Source of the DNA: Datisca glomerata
Taxonomy: Eukaryota > Streptophyta > Magnoliopsida > Cucurbitales > Datiscaceae
DNA: 64,000 nt
Assembly (NCBI GenBank): GCA_003255025.1
Contig: QANY01002976.1
Span: 186,001 to 250,000 of the forward strand
Direction: 5' to 3'
The notes under the pieces: model-generated
Databases searched by the model: none
What the model saw: only the letters and a program-made list of their open reading frames with translations
Told to the model about the DNA's origin: nothing
Translations under genes and position numbers: made by a program
Part shown: piece by piece, positions 10,941-23,164 of the stretch
How positions within the stretch are numbered: position 1 is the stretch's first letter
Layout: every line of letters starts with the position of its first letter

Positions 10941-11796
10941 ACAACTCCTACTGTATGTTGCCATTTTGGTGGTCGACATCAACGCCGTACTCATCAGGGA
11001 GGAAGAAAGAAAGCAGAATCTCATGTACTTCATCAGTAAAAGCCTTGTAGCAGACGAGGTGAGGTATAAACGGATGGAGAAGTTGGTGCTGGCCATTGTG
11101 GCCGCCGCACGAAAACTGAGACCATATTTTCAGGCACATGGCATCAGAGTGTTGACGGATTCACTTGTCAAGAGTCTCCTACACTCTCTAGAGGTAAGCA
11201 AGAGAATGAAAAAATGATCGATTAAGATAAGCCAGTATGACATTCATTACGAGCCTAGATGCTCAATTAAAGAGCACTAGCAGACTTCGTTGCAGACTTC
11301 ACTGAATGAAAAGTCGATGGGGGGCCTCGCAAAGAAATTGAGAACGGGAACGTTGATGGTGCCTTAAACAACAAAGGTGCATGAGCAGGGGTGGTGATAC
11401 AGACCCCATTTGGAGAAACATTAGAGCATTCCATCTCCTTCATATTCAATGCGTCAAACAATGAAGCGAAGTATGAAGCACTAATAGTGAGAGTGTCCCT
11501 GTTATGGAAATATGAGGTGACAAATGTAAAGATATTTTGTGATTCCACGCTAATCGTGAACCAGGTCACGAGGGAAATACATAGTGAAAGATGAAAGAAT
11601 GATAAACTACCTACAACGGGCAAAGGACCTCCTAAGCACATTGAAAAACTACCAGATTCAACAGATCCTGAGAACTAAGAACGCGCATGCTTACGCACTG
11701 GTGAACCTAGGATCATCATTGCAATTTTCGTACAAGAGGAACATTCTTATGGAATTTTTGGAAAGCGAAGTGACTCACTCTCGTGGAACGACGTAA
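10941..11796 (+). pseudogene. G1 pol: RNase H followed by a second RNase H
   Basis: The first domain has NLMYFISKSL, RYKRMEKLVLAIVAAARKLRPYF and GIRVLTDSL, typical of the gypsy RNase H. A stop and about 0.1 kb later a second domain begins, with NASNNEAKYEALI and VKIFCDSTLIVNQV, followed by RTKNAHAYALVNLGS. In the family these carry the catalytic Asp and Glu residues. This pair is characteristic of the Tat clade, whose extra RNase H is of archaeal-like type. Frames change several times and the product cannot be made intact. Confidence 0.75.
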
Positions 11797-13011
11797 CTGA
11801 TATCTAAGAAGAAGGAGAAACCAGTTGGCAGGATGACATAATCTGCTATCTTAAAGAAGGAATACTCCCAAAAGACAAGCTCTTCGCTAGGAAGGTGCAG
11901 CAGCAGAGCACCGTGTATATATTGATAAATGAACTATTGTATAAGAAATATTTTACAGGCCCGTACATGAAGTGTCTACGGGAGAAGGAAGCTTAATATG
12001 TGTTAGCAAAAGTTCACGAAGTGGTATTTGTAAATCATACTAGGGGAAGATCTTTAACACATAAAATGATGAACGAAGGATACTACTGGCAGAAGATGCA
12101 CCAAGATGCTAAGTAGTATTCAAGTATCAACGCTTTGCACTCAGGAGAGCTCAAAACCATAACAAGTCCTTGGTCATTCATGCAGTGGGCTCTAAACATT
12201 TTTGGACCACTCCCCATGGCATCCACTCAGAAATGCTTCTTATTGGTCACACCAGATTACTTTTCCAAATGGATTGAGGCTGAAGCCTTCACCAGAATTT
12301 CTGAAGAGGAAGTGAAATGGTTCCTATGGAAGAACATAGTATGCTGATATAGAATTACCCAGGTCCTCATATCTGACAACAGACTCCAGTTCACCGCGAA
12401 CATGGTGAAAACCTTTTATGAAGACTTGAATATCATCAACCGATTCTCTACATCCTACTACCCATTAGAAAATGGACAAGGTGAGAGATCAAACCGAATT
12501 ATACTTAACAATTTGAAGAAACGACAAGAGTCAGCCAAGGGAAAGTGGTGGAAGAATTGTCAGCAGTACTATGAGCATACAGAACAACTCCTAAAGAAGC
12601 AACATGAGAAACATTATTTACTCTAGCATATAGAGCGGAATCAGTGATTCATGTCAAAATTGAAAGCCCCACTATGAGATCTAGGCTGGACGAACAGTAA
12701 AATGAAAAACTCCTCAGAAATAACCTTAATGAGCTAGAAGAACAACAGAAGAAACCCTAATCTGAGTTGCCCATTGTAACCAGAAGAGAAGATCTTACTT
12801 CTAGAAAAAGTTACGAAAATGAGAATTTTAGAAGGGAGACTTGGTCCTTAAAAAGATCTTCCAGACAGAGGGAAAGCTTGGGCCAACATGGGAAGGGCCA
12901 TATATCATCAGTGGAGTAGAAGGAAGTGGCTATTACCGTTTGAAAATAGAAGAAGGAACGAATCTACTGAAACCCTTGAATGCGGCTCACCTAAGGAAAT
13001 ACTTTGTTTAA
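11797..13011 (+). pseudogene. G1 pol: integrase remnant to the end of pol
   Basis: An HHCC-like stretch (HEVVFVNHTRGRSLTHKMM) precedes the core: PWSFMQWALNIFGPLP, LLVTPDYFSKWIEAEA, VLISDN and the YPLENGQGERSNR motif. These correspond to the D, D and E catalytic region of plant gypsy integrases. The reading ends with LKPLNAAHLRKYF and a stop at 13009-13011, the usual end of Tat-type pol. Several stops and at least two frame changes interrupt it. Confidence 0.8.
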
Positions 13012-13157
13012 AAATTGTAACATTCATTATAGTGAACACTTTTCTCATGATTTTTTTCTCGTAAGGGTTTTCCACATAAAAATTCTCGGTGTCAACTCTC
13101 TACTTTATGCTAAAAACTACAACGGAAATAAGGGCATAAAGTCATTGGGAAGGACAG

Positions 13158-14508
13158 TGTTGGATCGGGTTTTAATATTTTAAAAAAAAATCAATGAACC
13201 ACGAATGGTTCGTGAGCGAAAAATCAAAAGTTTTTCACACCAACCGTTTATTCATATTAATTATGCATACTTTGTTAAACGTATTTCAATCGGATGTTGA
13301 TCAGTAATTGTGTGTGGGCTCTCAAAACAATTGGAGAAGAAAAATCAGATTTTTCCTTCTCCTCTGTGTATTTCAGCGGCAACTAGAGGGAGGGAGAGAA
13401 CTATGTTTTCTCTTCTATGTGTAATCACATATTGTGTTAGGGTTAAGGATGCAACCCTAATGTCATCATTTCTATAATAATTTTGGAATTTACACATATA
13501 CTCATATATGTTAAATTACCTAAAATTCACCCTCTAATATTTGTTATTACCGAAAATTGCAATCTTCCTAGAGTTAATGTTGTGTCTGAATTCATCAATC
13601 TAAATTGATAAATTAAATTGATCCCCATCAATTAATTAATTAATTTTTTGTACTAATTATCTAATAATTATGAAATAACCAATTAATTAATTTGTACATT
13701 AATTACTTACTCTTCCCTAATATAATGACAACACCCATCATATATGGGTTTGGGAAATATATCTTGGTTCAAAACACATTTTTGGTCCAATTGGTGTTAT
13801 TTTTCATTCATGTTCTTATGAGCTACTACTGAGACCGAGTGTACCCACATGACTAAAGCTATAAGACTCAAATACTCAGCCCATTTATCTTCATAATTTC
13901 CTGACCTATTTAATCCTGATATCGTAGGACTCCACTATAGGTCCGATGCTGAATCAACTCTCGATTCATGCGCGCTACATTTTCTGTTGTTGCAAATAAT
14001 GTGATTCACGCAACTCCAATATAGTTGAATCTTGATCCTAACAACTGAAGTATTGTCCGGCAATTCGAACTCACTCCTTTAGCATATCAAATATTGTAAC
14101 TAACTAAGTCAAGTTTCACATTCACCTCAAGATTAAGGTAATTATAAAAATATTCTTATAGGTGTAACAATTAGATTTATGACTAGATAAATAGTTTTTC
14201 TCCAAACTAATTGGTTACTTATCTATTCAACATGTTCCACAACATGTCTAGCTCCACCGTTAGAGTCTTCACCCACATGCCCCAAGATCAGCATCCTTTG
14301 TTTTAGAAAAGTTTATGTGGAAGACCTCTCTATCTTTACTCTTCTTACGTTGACAATAGTTCAAGGACTTGAGTAAATTATAAACACACTTTAATTAATA
14401 AAAAAAATTTACATTCATTCATTAAATTCAGTAATACGAAATGTCAGAGAAATAACTAAGTAATCATAAATAGTTATTACATCCTACTTTATGGATATAA
14501 TTTCAACA
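13158..14508 (-). repeat. B1 left LTR (3' LTR in element orientation)
   Basis: 1,351 bp, about 0.4 kb shorter than its partner but matching it over most of its length, for example AGGTGTAACAATTAGATTTA and GTTATTTTTCATTCATG-like blocks. The purine tract of the element follows directly. Confidence 0.8.
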
Positions 14509-14519
14509 ATCTTCCACTT

Positions 14520-15330
14520 GGACTAAAGTATGCGTGTACACTCTCATATCCCCATGCCCTCCAAATGGCCATCTAAGACTTTACTGCTTAAAGTCTTCAT
14601 GAATGGATCTGTCAGGTTGTTGACTGTTAATATGTACAATCTCTCTAATCAGGTGATACTTACGCTCTATATATTTGGATCTTTTGTGGATCCTTGGTTC
14701 CTTCAAATTCGCTACAGCCCCACTATCATCACAATAAGTGTCATGGGCTTGTCGGCTTCTGGAACAACTTTCGAAGTCTTCAAGAACTTTTTAAGTCATA
14801 CAGCCTTCTATGCATCTTCACAAGCTGTCACATACTCAGCTTTCATGGTAGAATCAGCAATGCAAGATTGCTTGATATTTCTTCATACAACTGCTCCACC
14901 ATTTAGGATAAACACCAGTCTTGAGGACCTCTAAGAATCCTTATTTGCTTGGAATTTAAAATCAGTATACCCCGTCATATTCATGTCAGTACCTGAATAC
15001 ACAAGCATGTAGTTCCTTGTTCTCCTAAGGTACTTAATGATATGCTTGATGACATTCCAATGCTCGAGTCTAAGATTAGATTTGAAATGACTCAAGATTA
15101 GATTGGAAATGACTCACCACACTCACCGCGTAGCAAATGTCTGGTCTAGTATAAAGTATCGCATACATGAGACTTTCTACGGCTGAAGCATAAAGAATCT
15201 TTCTCATGTCTTCCTCTTCTTGAGGAGTCTTGGGAGACTGTTCCTTGGAGAGGTTGACTCCATGCTTGAAAGGAAGATATCCCTTCTTGGAGTTTTTCAT
15301 ACTGAAGTGATCCATCACCTTATCAATATA
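14520..15330 (-). pseudogene. B1 pol fragment: end of copia RT plus RNase H
   Basis: On the minus strand: a DHFSMKNSKKGYLPFKHGV segment and TRPDICYAVSVVSHFQSN from the end of the copia RT, then the RNase H region with CIADSTM(K)AEYVTACEDA, and the terminal FMKTLSSKVLDGHLEGMG, the usual end of copia pol. No gag, protease, integrase or RT catalytic motif is present. Upstream, a GC-rich CACCGTCGC stretch joins the RT directly to the leader. Stops are present. The plus-strand ORFs here are shadows. Confidence 0.8.
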
Positions 15331-15666
15331 AGCGGCGGTGACGTCCGGCGACGACGGCAGCGACGGTGATGGTTTTCGATGGTGACATTCCGTGGCGGTG
15401 ACGGATTACATGGAATTTAAAAAATACAACTTTTTTACAGGAAAATAAATTACATAAAATCCTATGCCTCAATTTCGGCGTACATCAATTCAAGAATTGA
15501 AAAACAAAATGCCTAGAGCCAATAGATTGAGATCCATTCATAAAACACATTCAAAACTATTTTGAATCTAATATACAAAATAATATGCCAATATCAAAAC
15601 ATCCAATGATACATACTTTTAAAAACTAAATATGCACAATCAAGAACCCAAGGTTCAGATACCAAT

Positions 15667-17432
15667 TGTTGGATCGAGTTTTAAAATTTGAGGAAAAATC
15701 AATGAACCACGAACGATTCGTGGGTGGAAAATGAAAATATTTTCACATTAATCATTTATTCATATTAAATTTTTTAAACCATACTTACGATTATGCATAC
15801 TTAGTTAAATATATTCAATTGAAGTAAAAATGATTTATACCTTATGTTGTATTAGAGAATTTCTGACTTGGTGGAGTGGAAGTGATTGTCTTTATGTTCT
15901 TCATTCTTCGTAAAACTTGAATGAGTCTTCACACCAACAATCACTAGTAAGATTTATAAGTATATATCAATCGGATGTTGATCAGGAATTAAGCGTGGAC
16001 TCTCAAAATAACTGGAGAAGAAAAATCAGATTTTTCCTTCTCCTCTGTGTATCTCGGCGGCAACTAGAGGGAGGGAGAGAAACTGTGTTTTCTCTACTCT
16101 GTGTAATCACACACTGTGTTAGGATTAGGGATGCAACCGTTGCATCCCTTATATAATATTTATGGAATTTTCACATATACCTCTATATGTTAAATTATCA
16201 AAAATTCACCTCCCTAATATTCGCAATTGCCAAAATTACATCTCCCTAGAGTCAATGTTGTGTTCAAATTCATCAATCCAAATTGATAAATTAAATTGAT
16301 ATCCATCAATTAATTAATTTATTTATTTTATTTACTAATTACCCAATAATTAGAAAATGACCAATTAATTAATTTGAATATTAGTTACTTACTCTTCACT
16401 AATTAAGTGACAACACTCCACATATGGGTTCAGAAAATATACTTTGGTCCAAAACACGTTTTTGGTCCAACTGGTGTTGTTTTTAATTTATTTTCTTATG
16501 AGCTACTCCTGAAATCTAATGGACCCACATGAATAAAGATATAAAAGACTCAAATACTCGACGAATTCATCTACATAAATTCTTGACCAAATATTTTAAC
16601 ATATTACCATTTGTGAATATGAGTAACAAGAGTGGGAGTAAAATTATCATTTTATACCTCTAGTTATTATTTCCTTAACTTCTTTATTGACTGTGAATAA
16701 GAAAGGGATAACAGTGAATTGTCTCGTACAATTCACAATGTCTAATTTAATGAGTCATTTCATTGAACACTAGACCAAGATAATTTATTCACACAACCAT
16801 AAATAAAGCATAAGATGATGTTACATTTACAATCTCGCCACGAATTTCTATATATGAGAATCACGTAACTCCAACATAGTTGAATCACGATTCCAATAGC
16901 TGAGGTATTCTCCGACAATTAGAACTCACTCCTTTGACATATCAAAGATTATAACTAACTAAGTCAAGTTTCATATTCACCTCAAGATTAAAGTAATTAT
17001 GAAAATACTCTTATAGGTGTAACAATTAGATTTAGAGCTAGATAAATGGATTTGCTCTAAACTAATTGGTTACTGGTCTATTCAACATGTTCCATTATAT
17101 GTCTAAGTCAATTGTTAGAGTCTTCACTCCCATGTCCCAAGATCGACATCCTTTTCTTCAACCTAACAGTCATAATCGGACTCGATTGCCAATCGTTCCT
17201 AAGACTACAAATAACGTTTTGAATTATTTCAGAAGAGTTTGTCTGGAAGTCCCCTCTGTTTTAGTCTTAATATGTTGACAATAGTTTCAAGACTTGAGTG
17301 AATTATAAACACAATTTAATTAATAAAAAAACTTTCATTCATTCAACAAATTCAATAATACAAAATGTCGGAGAAATAACTAAATAATCATAAGTAGTTA
17401 TTACACCTTACTTTATGAACATAATTCCAACA
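15667..17432 (-). repeat. B1 right LTR (5' LTR in element orientation)
   Basis: 1,766 bp. It shares with the left LTR the start TGTTGGATCGAGTTTT, the GGAGAAGAAAAATCAGATTTTTCC block and the terminal AATTCCAACA. A primer-binding site complementary to initiator-Met tRNA lies immediately outside, at about 15648-15665. Confidence 0.8.
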
Positions 17433-17860
17433 TATAGTTCATAATTCGTACTCTCAAAAGGAAATAAGGGCATAAAATCTTTGGGAGGGGCAGTTTATAA
17501 GTCATACTCTCAGTAGGAAAAAAGGGCATAAAGTCTTTAGGGGGCAGTTCATATGTCCTACTCTTAGAAGGAAATAAGGACCTGAAGTCTGGGATGGGCA
17601 GTTTATAAGTCATAATCCCAGAAGAAAATTAGGGCATAAAGTCCTTGGGAAGGAAAATTAATAAGTCATACTGTTAGAAAGAAATAAGGGTATAAAGTTC
17701 TTGGGAGGGGTTGTTCATAAGTCATACTCTCAAAATGATATAAGGGCATAAAGATCGTTGGGAGGGGCAACCCATAAGTCTTACTCCTAAAAGGAGCTAA
17801 GGGTATAAGATCATTGGGAGGGGCATTCCATAAGCCATGCTCTTAAAAGAAAAAACATCT
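17433..17860 (+). repeat. 56-bp tandem array in the 3' region of G1
   Basis: About seven imperfect units of roughly 56 bp contain GGGCATAAAGTC(T/A)TTGGGAGGGGCAG and TTCATAAGTCATACTCTC. A further partial unit lies at about 13107-13157, on the other side of B1, showing that B1 inserted inside the array. Tandem repeats between pol and the 3' LTR are a known trait of Tat-lineage elements. Confidence 0.8.
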
Positions 17861-18136
17861 TCTAAAGACGGGCAAAAAAAAAGGATCAAATAGAATGGAA
17901 AATGAACTAGGAAAAACCAAAAGGCTGCGGAAATGAGGGACTCGACCAAACTGGAACGGGCCCACTTTATTACATCATGAATCAACCAAAGCAAACTCTA
18001 CTCCTCAAGCAGACTGAAAAAAAAAACAGAACGATTATGGTAAAATAGGTAACTCTAGAAATAAGAAAATTTCTATTAAGTGTTTGAGAAAATGAACTCC
18101 TTGCCAAAATGTGTCCCTAAATTTTAGCCAAGTTTT

Positions 18137-20084
18137 TTAGAAAATGACAGAAGAAAGAAGAAACAGAAAATCATTTGAGTATTGAAAAAAGGAAAGCTGA
18201 TAGAAGCAACAATGAAATGGGAAAGATCTTCTCATTAACTTCAGAAAAATACAAGGAATTCTGCCAAAAAGTAAAAGTACAGGAAAGGGAAAAGTACATG
18301 GAAAAGTAAAATTCAAGGAAATCAAACAAAGACTCCTCTTTGGGAGTGGCCTCCATCGGAGGGTTATAAGCGGGAATAAGAATGTCCAATTCAGGTTCGG
18401 CATGGTCATTTGGAAGGTCAACAAGAGGCATGCGGGGAGCCTTATCAAATTTTGCATCACGATAACCCACACTATAGGCCATACCCTCAGCCTGATCAAT
18501 AATGTCCTAGTACTCAGCCCCAAGTTTGGTTTCCTGCTCACTAGCTTTAGCCAAAGCTGCCTCCCTTTGACAATGGACGAGTCACCCTGTTGATCAAAGT
18601 AGCCCTCTCTAACTCCCACAAAGACTCCTCCAAACTCATCCGCTCAACCACAGTGACATCCAACTCTTCAGTGAGACGGGTGGGGATACCTTGGAGCTCA
18701 GCCTCAACCTTCCCCATATCTCGTTCAGTGAGAACGGCGTCGTGAGACTTGTTGATCTTTAGCATCTTTTTCCTAAAGCCCGCCATCTCGATCTCTACGG
18801 AAGTCCTCTTGGAGCCCGTTGTGATAAGTCACAGCCTGCAAAAACCCTTTAAGTGTTAGTAAACAGATAAGAATAAAGGAAAGAGCTAATAGATAAAATC
18901 AAAGAAAGTAAAAGTTACCTGCATCAGACTATGACTAAGGCCGATGATCTTGTCGTTAACAGACATCTAGAAGAGGACAGCCATGTCCACATCAAACTTG
19001 ATCCCCTTAGCAACAGTGTGCGAAGAAAGGGGATCCTTCAAGAAGCTCACGGAAGCAGGAGCATGTGGAGCCATCGTATATCGACGCCATCTTCAAATGT
19101 GAGTCTCCTCGGACATCCCTTGAGAGCCAGCAGACGAATGAGCTAGCCTCTGAGAAGATGGGGGAGGAGTAGAAACTTCTTCCTGTGCTGAAGTATTCTT
19201 GGCTGCGGGGATAGGAGGATCAGTTGAAGCAAGGGGTGGAACAACAACAGGAACATGAGATGGAGTTGGCAGTGCGGTAGCATCTGAGATGTTACTGGAG
19301 GTGTTAGCGGCCTCCGTTCTCGGGTAGGCATTCCTCTCCCTACCAACAGTTCCCCATAAGTTGCTTCGGAGGAGCTTCGACGTCTCCAACTTCTTGTGAG
19401 CAAAGCGGAATAACGCGTCTTCATCTTCAGCTTCTTTCCAATCTGCTTCCCATTCTCTCTCCTCCTCATCTTCTTCCTCTCCCTCCTGCTCAGACTTGGT
19501 AAACCTAGAAGAATTGGACACCACAACGCGGTGCAAAGTAGGAAATGACCAGTGTTACTTAAAGAGAGAGAGAGAGAGAATAAAAGGGGAAAAGAGAGAC
19601 CAGAGCTCTTGCTACTTACTGAAAGATCCCCAGATCTTGGGGACGATCCAATGGCATCACCACCTCAGTTCCCACCAATCAGGAGGGTCCCATCTTCCCA
19701 GCCTTTATCTCCCATTAGGAGATCAGTGACTAATCCTCCCCGTTTCTCACTAGCATAGGGAGCCAAGTAATAAGACGTGCTGCACTTCTTAATAATGTAG
19801 ACTTCACAGATTTTGTCAACACCTATGTTGAGGTTATGCCTCATTTTTAAGGCTTCTATCCCTAAAAGAATTATGTATGTGTTAGGAGTGTATTAGGAAG
19901 GGACGAGGTAGAAAGTGCCAAAATATTCTTGAACGAGGGGGGAGAATGGGAGTTTTAATCCTAAAGCTATATACATGTGGGCTAGGGTGATTTGATACGG
20001 AGGATTGCAGGGGAAAGACTTGGGTATCTCATCCCCAAAACCACAAATGATATCTGAGGGGAAGACATCATTATGACAGTCCAT
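18137..20084 (-). pseudogene. G1 antisense gene, gypsy-type antisense ORF
   Basis: Read on the minus strand, opposite to pol. The N-terminal part (20084 to about 19630) contains LAHMYIALGLKLPFSPLVQ, then after one in-frame stop a Y-x-PNTYIILLGIEAL and GWEDGTLLI segment. The pattern resembles the Transposase_28 / putative gypsy-type transposon domain (Pfam PF04195) of plant antisense ORFs. A likely intron is 19619-19505, a second clean one 18918-18836 (CAG/GTAACT to TTTGCAG). After the first comes an acidic stretch (EGEEEDEEEREWEADWKEAE) and a Pro/Ser-rich linker; after the second, a probable coiled coil (MLKINKSHDAVLTERDMGK). Frames change at least twice. The function of these antisense genes is not known. 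Confidence 0.65.
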
Positions 20085-20795
20085 AAAGCGGTTGAACTCG
20101 TCACTTTTTAACTAGGGGAATAGTGGCCTTATACTCTCTCTTTCCCATAATTGATGAAGAAACCACCAAGAAGAAGAAAGGAATGAAAAGGAGCAAAATG
20201 GAGGGAAAGAAATGGGACTTATAGCGGACAGAGTTTGCGCAAAAGCAGAATGAGGAAGACAGACTTTAAAAAGACTCTACGGACGCGAAAAGAGAATGAA
20301 ATTCAATTTACGGATTTGAAAGAAAAGCAAAATGCAATCAAATTCTAAACAAAATGGCGTGGAGTGCAGTAGGCTCATAGGGATGGGACGTTTGAAATGA
20401 CAATTTCAACCATCATTCGCAATGGGCAAATGATGAAATGACAGCTGGAAAGAGAAAGAGACATGTTTTGAAAACAAGCATCAACCGAGAACAGGAAGGC
20501 GAAGCGATGCACGTAATAACTAAGACCGTGTTCTGAAAACGCACGATTTGCACCGAGAGTCGAGTACGGGAATGACGCAGACCAGTAACACAATGACATT
20601 CCAGAAAAATGCGTCAGATGAGGCAATGATGGTATATGTTTTTATAATTTAATGTACCTTTTTTCGCGCGATATTAATATTTTTAGGAGTAAAAGGATGA
20701 AAAAGGATGAAGCTAGCAATCCCCTTTTAGGACACGCGCAGAGTGCACTCATTACACTTCAACAAATTGAAATTCGTTGAATGTAATAGGGGAAA

Positions 20796-21297
20796 TGAAC
20801 AGGCATATAATCTGCACCATGCCACGTGGATGAAAATGATCAACTGAGAAGTAGTGAGGAGATCTCTCCGTGCGAGAACGGGAAGAAGGAGATTTGAGTC
20901 ACAGATCATGTGACTGCGACTGATTTGGCGGCTGAAAGACTAGAGGATGAGGTAATTGAAAAATAAATTAATGGAGTGAAGGGGCCCACTCCTAACAAGA
21001 TATCCCACGAGTATGGGTGAGATGCTATAAGTGTAATAAAACCTCCAAAACTATATGGGAGATGGTGATCATTCCCCTCCTTTCACTATTTTATTGTCAA
21101 AATGTTTATTCTATTTACACCTTGTGGCCTATATAATGACTTGGGTAATAAATGAGAGATGATCCATTTTAATACAACTTGAAAAATTACTTAGTGCATT
21201 GACTACTCTCTCTCTCTTTCTCACTCTCTAATCTCCTTGTCATTTGTCACTGATCATTAATAAGACTATATTGGTGTGGAGGAAAAATTCCTTTACA
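20796..21297 (+). repeat. G1 3' LTR
   Basis: 502 bp, starts TGAACAGGC and ends CCTTTACA. It is preceded by the purine tract AATAGGGGAAA. Compared with the 5' LTR it has many substitutions and several indels of up to about 30 bp, so G1 is old. The TATA-like CCTATATAATG is retained. Confidence 0.85.
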
Positions 21298-21302
21298 ATT
21301 AC

Positions 21303-21702
21303 GATAACTGAGTTTTTTGGATTTGAAATTCAAAAGTGATGTAGTTTAATAGATCAGGAGTGGTACAAGTATATGTCTTAATTAATATTTAATCGTATTT
21401 GGGACCTATATATAAATAGGCAAGTTGATATATTGAAGCCATAATTTTGACTTTTGTGTCTTATTTTTATTGGTATTGTAGGGAATAAATAGATGTTCTT
21501 GGCATTAAAATATATCACGTTTGATTATATATTTACTAAATAAATTCTCGTGCTTTGCATGGTTTACTTAATTAATATCTTTTTTCAAGGCAAGAATTAA
21601 ATTAACAAATATATACATGCACCGAAATACATAATAATTTTTAATCGTCTTTACTATCATTTGAAAGTTTAATTTCATTGTTAGCATGTAACTTGTGTTT
21701 CT
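21303..21702. other. AT-rich spacer between G1 and A
   Basis: 400 bp of AT-rich DNA without ORF or recognised repeat. It is probably pre-insertion host DNA, since both neighbours have clean target duplications on this side. Confidence 0.5.
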
Positions 21703-21871
21703 TGTTAGATGAGTTTTACAGGTGTAATATTTTATTGTCCATGTGTATAATGTACTGTCCATTATAGTTGGAGTAGTTAGTCTGTTTACTTTACCTAAAC
21801 TGTATTTAACATTGAGTGAGCCAAGCTAATGAAGTAAGATGAAATGCAGTTGAATACTTCTCTCTCTGCAT
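21703..21871 (+). repeat. A 5' LTR, truncated at its 3' end
   Basis: It matches the 3' LTR (TTTATTGTCCA, TTACTTTACCTAAACTGTATT, GAAGTAAGATGAAAT) but stops at the polypyrimidine region, after which gag sequence follows directly. The LTR end and the primer-binding site are therefore missing. Confidence 0.8.
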
Positions 21872-22677
21872 TTTTTTGTGCTCATACTTTGTTTGGATTG
21901 GTTGATGGTTCTTTGCCATGTCCAAACAAATTACTTCGTAATGATAAAGAAGTAACAAGTTCTATAGATCCAAAATTTGAGCAATGGATAACTCAAGATC
22001 AAGCTTTTCATGACGCTTATCAATGCTACTCTCTTACCAGTAGCTCTCTCTTATGTGGTTGGTTGTAAGACCTCTCGTGAAGTGTGGGAATCACTTAAGA
22101 AAATATTCTCTTCTCTATCAAGATCAGGTATTTTGCAACTGAAAGCTGATTTACAAACTGTGAATAAAAAGTCAAATGAATTAATTGATGACTATGTTTA
22201 GTGTATAGGATATTAAAGACAAATTGGTGGTTGTTTCTATCTTAGTAAATGATGAAGATATTTTGATTCATACACTTAGTGGACTACCATCTATCTGCAA
22301 TGCCTTCAGAACTTCAATAAGGACTCGTTCTATGTCACTCATGTTAGAAGAACTACATGTTTTGCTGAAGGCTGAGGAGAAATCTGTAGAACAACAAAAC
22401 AAAAGCTTTGACTCTCATTTTCAACTTGCTGCAATGATGCCTACACGGTTCAGAGGTTACAATCAATTTAGAGGAACAAATGGAAATACTGGCAGAAAAT
22501 CATTCAGGGGAGGTAAAGGTTACATTGGAAGAGGTTTTTCCCCATGGTGTAGAGGTATTCTTCCTGCTCCTGATTTTCAAGAATATGCATCAAATAATTC
22601 TCAAATTTTTAATTATATGAATACTGGTATTGGACAGAACATGCATAATGGTAATTGTTACCAAAAATCTATGTTGT
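21841..22677 (+). pseudogene. A gag remnant
   Basis: Copia gag of the UBN2 / gag-polypeptide type. It has LFGLVDGSLPCPNKLL, FEQWITQDQAF, ALSYVVGCKTSREVWESL, LQTVNKKSNELIDDYV, IHTLSGLPSICNAFRTSIRTR and a Gly/Arg-rich tail (GRKSFRGGKGYIGRG). One frameshift lies near 22010-22060 and a stop near 22199. The sequence breaks off at about 22678 just where the zinc knuckle would start. The very similar WITQDQAF and YVVGC motifs in D show kinship. Confidence 0.85.
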
Positions 22678-23164
22678 GAGGTGGCGCGGAATCTTTCTTT
22701 CACGTGGGGATCCTCTCTGTCTTTAATCTACACAACATAAACAAAAAAAAATCTAAAGATGAAGAGAACCTGGGGTGATTTTTGGGTCGAATAGCCTTTA
22801 ATACCTAAGTCAATATCTTGGAGAAAATTTGGCAGAGTTTTTCTTAGGAGAGGGATGTATGTCGAGTAAGCTTCGGGGGAGGTGACGGTTTTTGTTGATA
22901 TGATGAACTCGGGGTGGCATTAAATGCCTTTATCCCCCGAGCTAATGTGAAGGAACGTGCATTTATTGTCGATTTGCCTTCAATCCTACTGGGCGTGGGG
23001 GATGCGATTTGTTAGTGGCTGACTTGATGCTTCATTATGGTGACTGAAGTTGACTGGCACCCACCACAAATGGGAAGACGCCACGTAGAGAGATACTTTT
23101 GGTCAACACTGATGATGTCTAATACAGGGCTATCTGAGCCCCTACGTCAGACTCTCCTCTCGAA
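22678..23164. other. Unassigned insertion block in A
   Basis: About 0.49 kb, less AT-rich than its neighbours, separating A gag from the F fragment. It holds no convincing ORF. GGATCCTCTCTGTC, CTTAGGAGAGGGATGTATG and CTCCCGAGC-like blocks suggest LTR or transposon-derived DNA, but no partner copy was found in this window. Confidence 0.4.

Larger units (their letters stand above)
13158..17432 (-). mobile_element. Internally deleted copia element B1, inserted in G1
   Basis: LTRs are at 13158-14508 and 15667-17432; both begin TGTTGGATC and end with (T/C)CAACA on the plus strand. In element orientation (minus), the PBS next to the right LTR reads ATTGGTATCTGAACCTTGG, a diverged match to the initiator-Met tRNA site, and the purine tract CCAAGTGGAAGAT abuts the left LTR. 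Only about 1.16 kb lies between the LTRs, and it encodes just the C-terminal part of copia RT plus RNase H. Flanks are GACAG and TATAG, an imperfect 5-bp duplication. It splits the 56-bp array of G1. The right LTR is longer, with an extra segment near 16590-16830. Confidence 0.85.
6834..21297 (+). mobile_element. Gypsy LTR retrotransposon G1, Tat-like, nested and degraded
   Basis: Bounded by LTRs at 6834-7348 and 20796-21297 and flanked by a perfect 5-bp duplication ATTAC (6829-6833 and 21298-21302). Order inside: gag, pol with RT, RNase H, a second RNase H, integrase, a 56-bp tandem array, an antisense gene, a purine tract (GGGGAAA) and the 3' LTR. A second RNase H and an antisense ORF in the 3' region are known features of the plant Tat lineage (for example Grande and Retand). 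Two younger insertions, C (8092 to about 9700) and B1 (13158-17432), explain much of its 14.5 kb. Many stops and LTR indels show an old copy unable to move itself. Confidence 0.9.

Noticed and set aside
14530..14934. 134-codon plus-strand ORF (and its counterpart at 29,608-30,001)
   Set aside because: It is the complement of the copia RNase H region of B1 and B2, which is recognisable on the minus strand.
18137..18619. 160-codon minus-strand ORF
   Set aside because: It is in a different frame from the recognisable antisense-gene sequence and partly a shadow of it; the open length has no family features.
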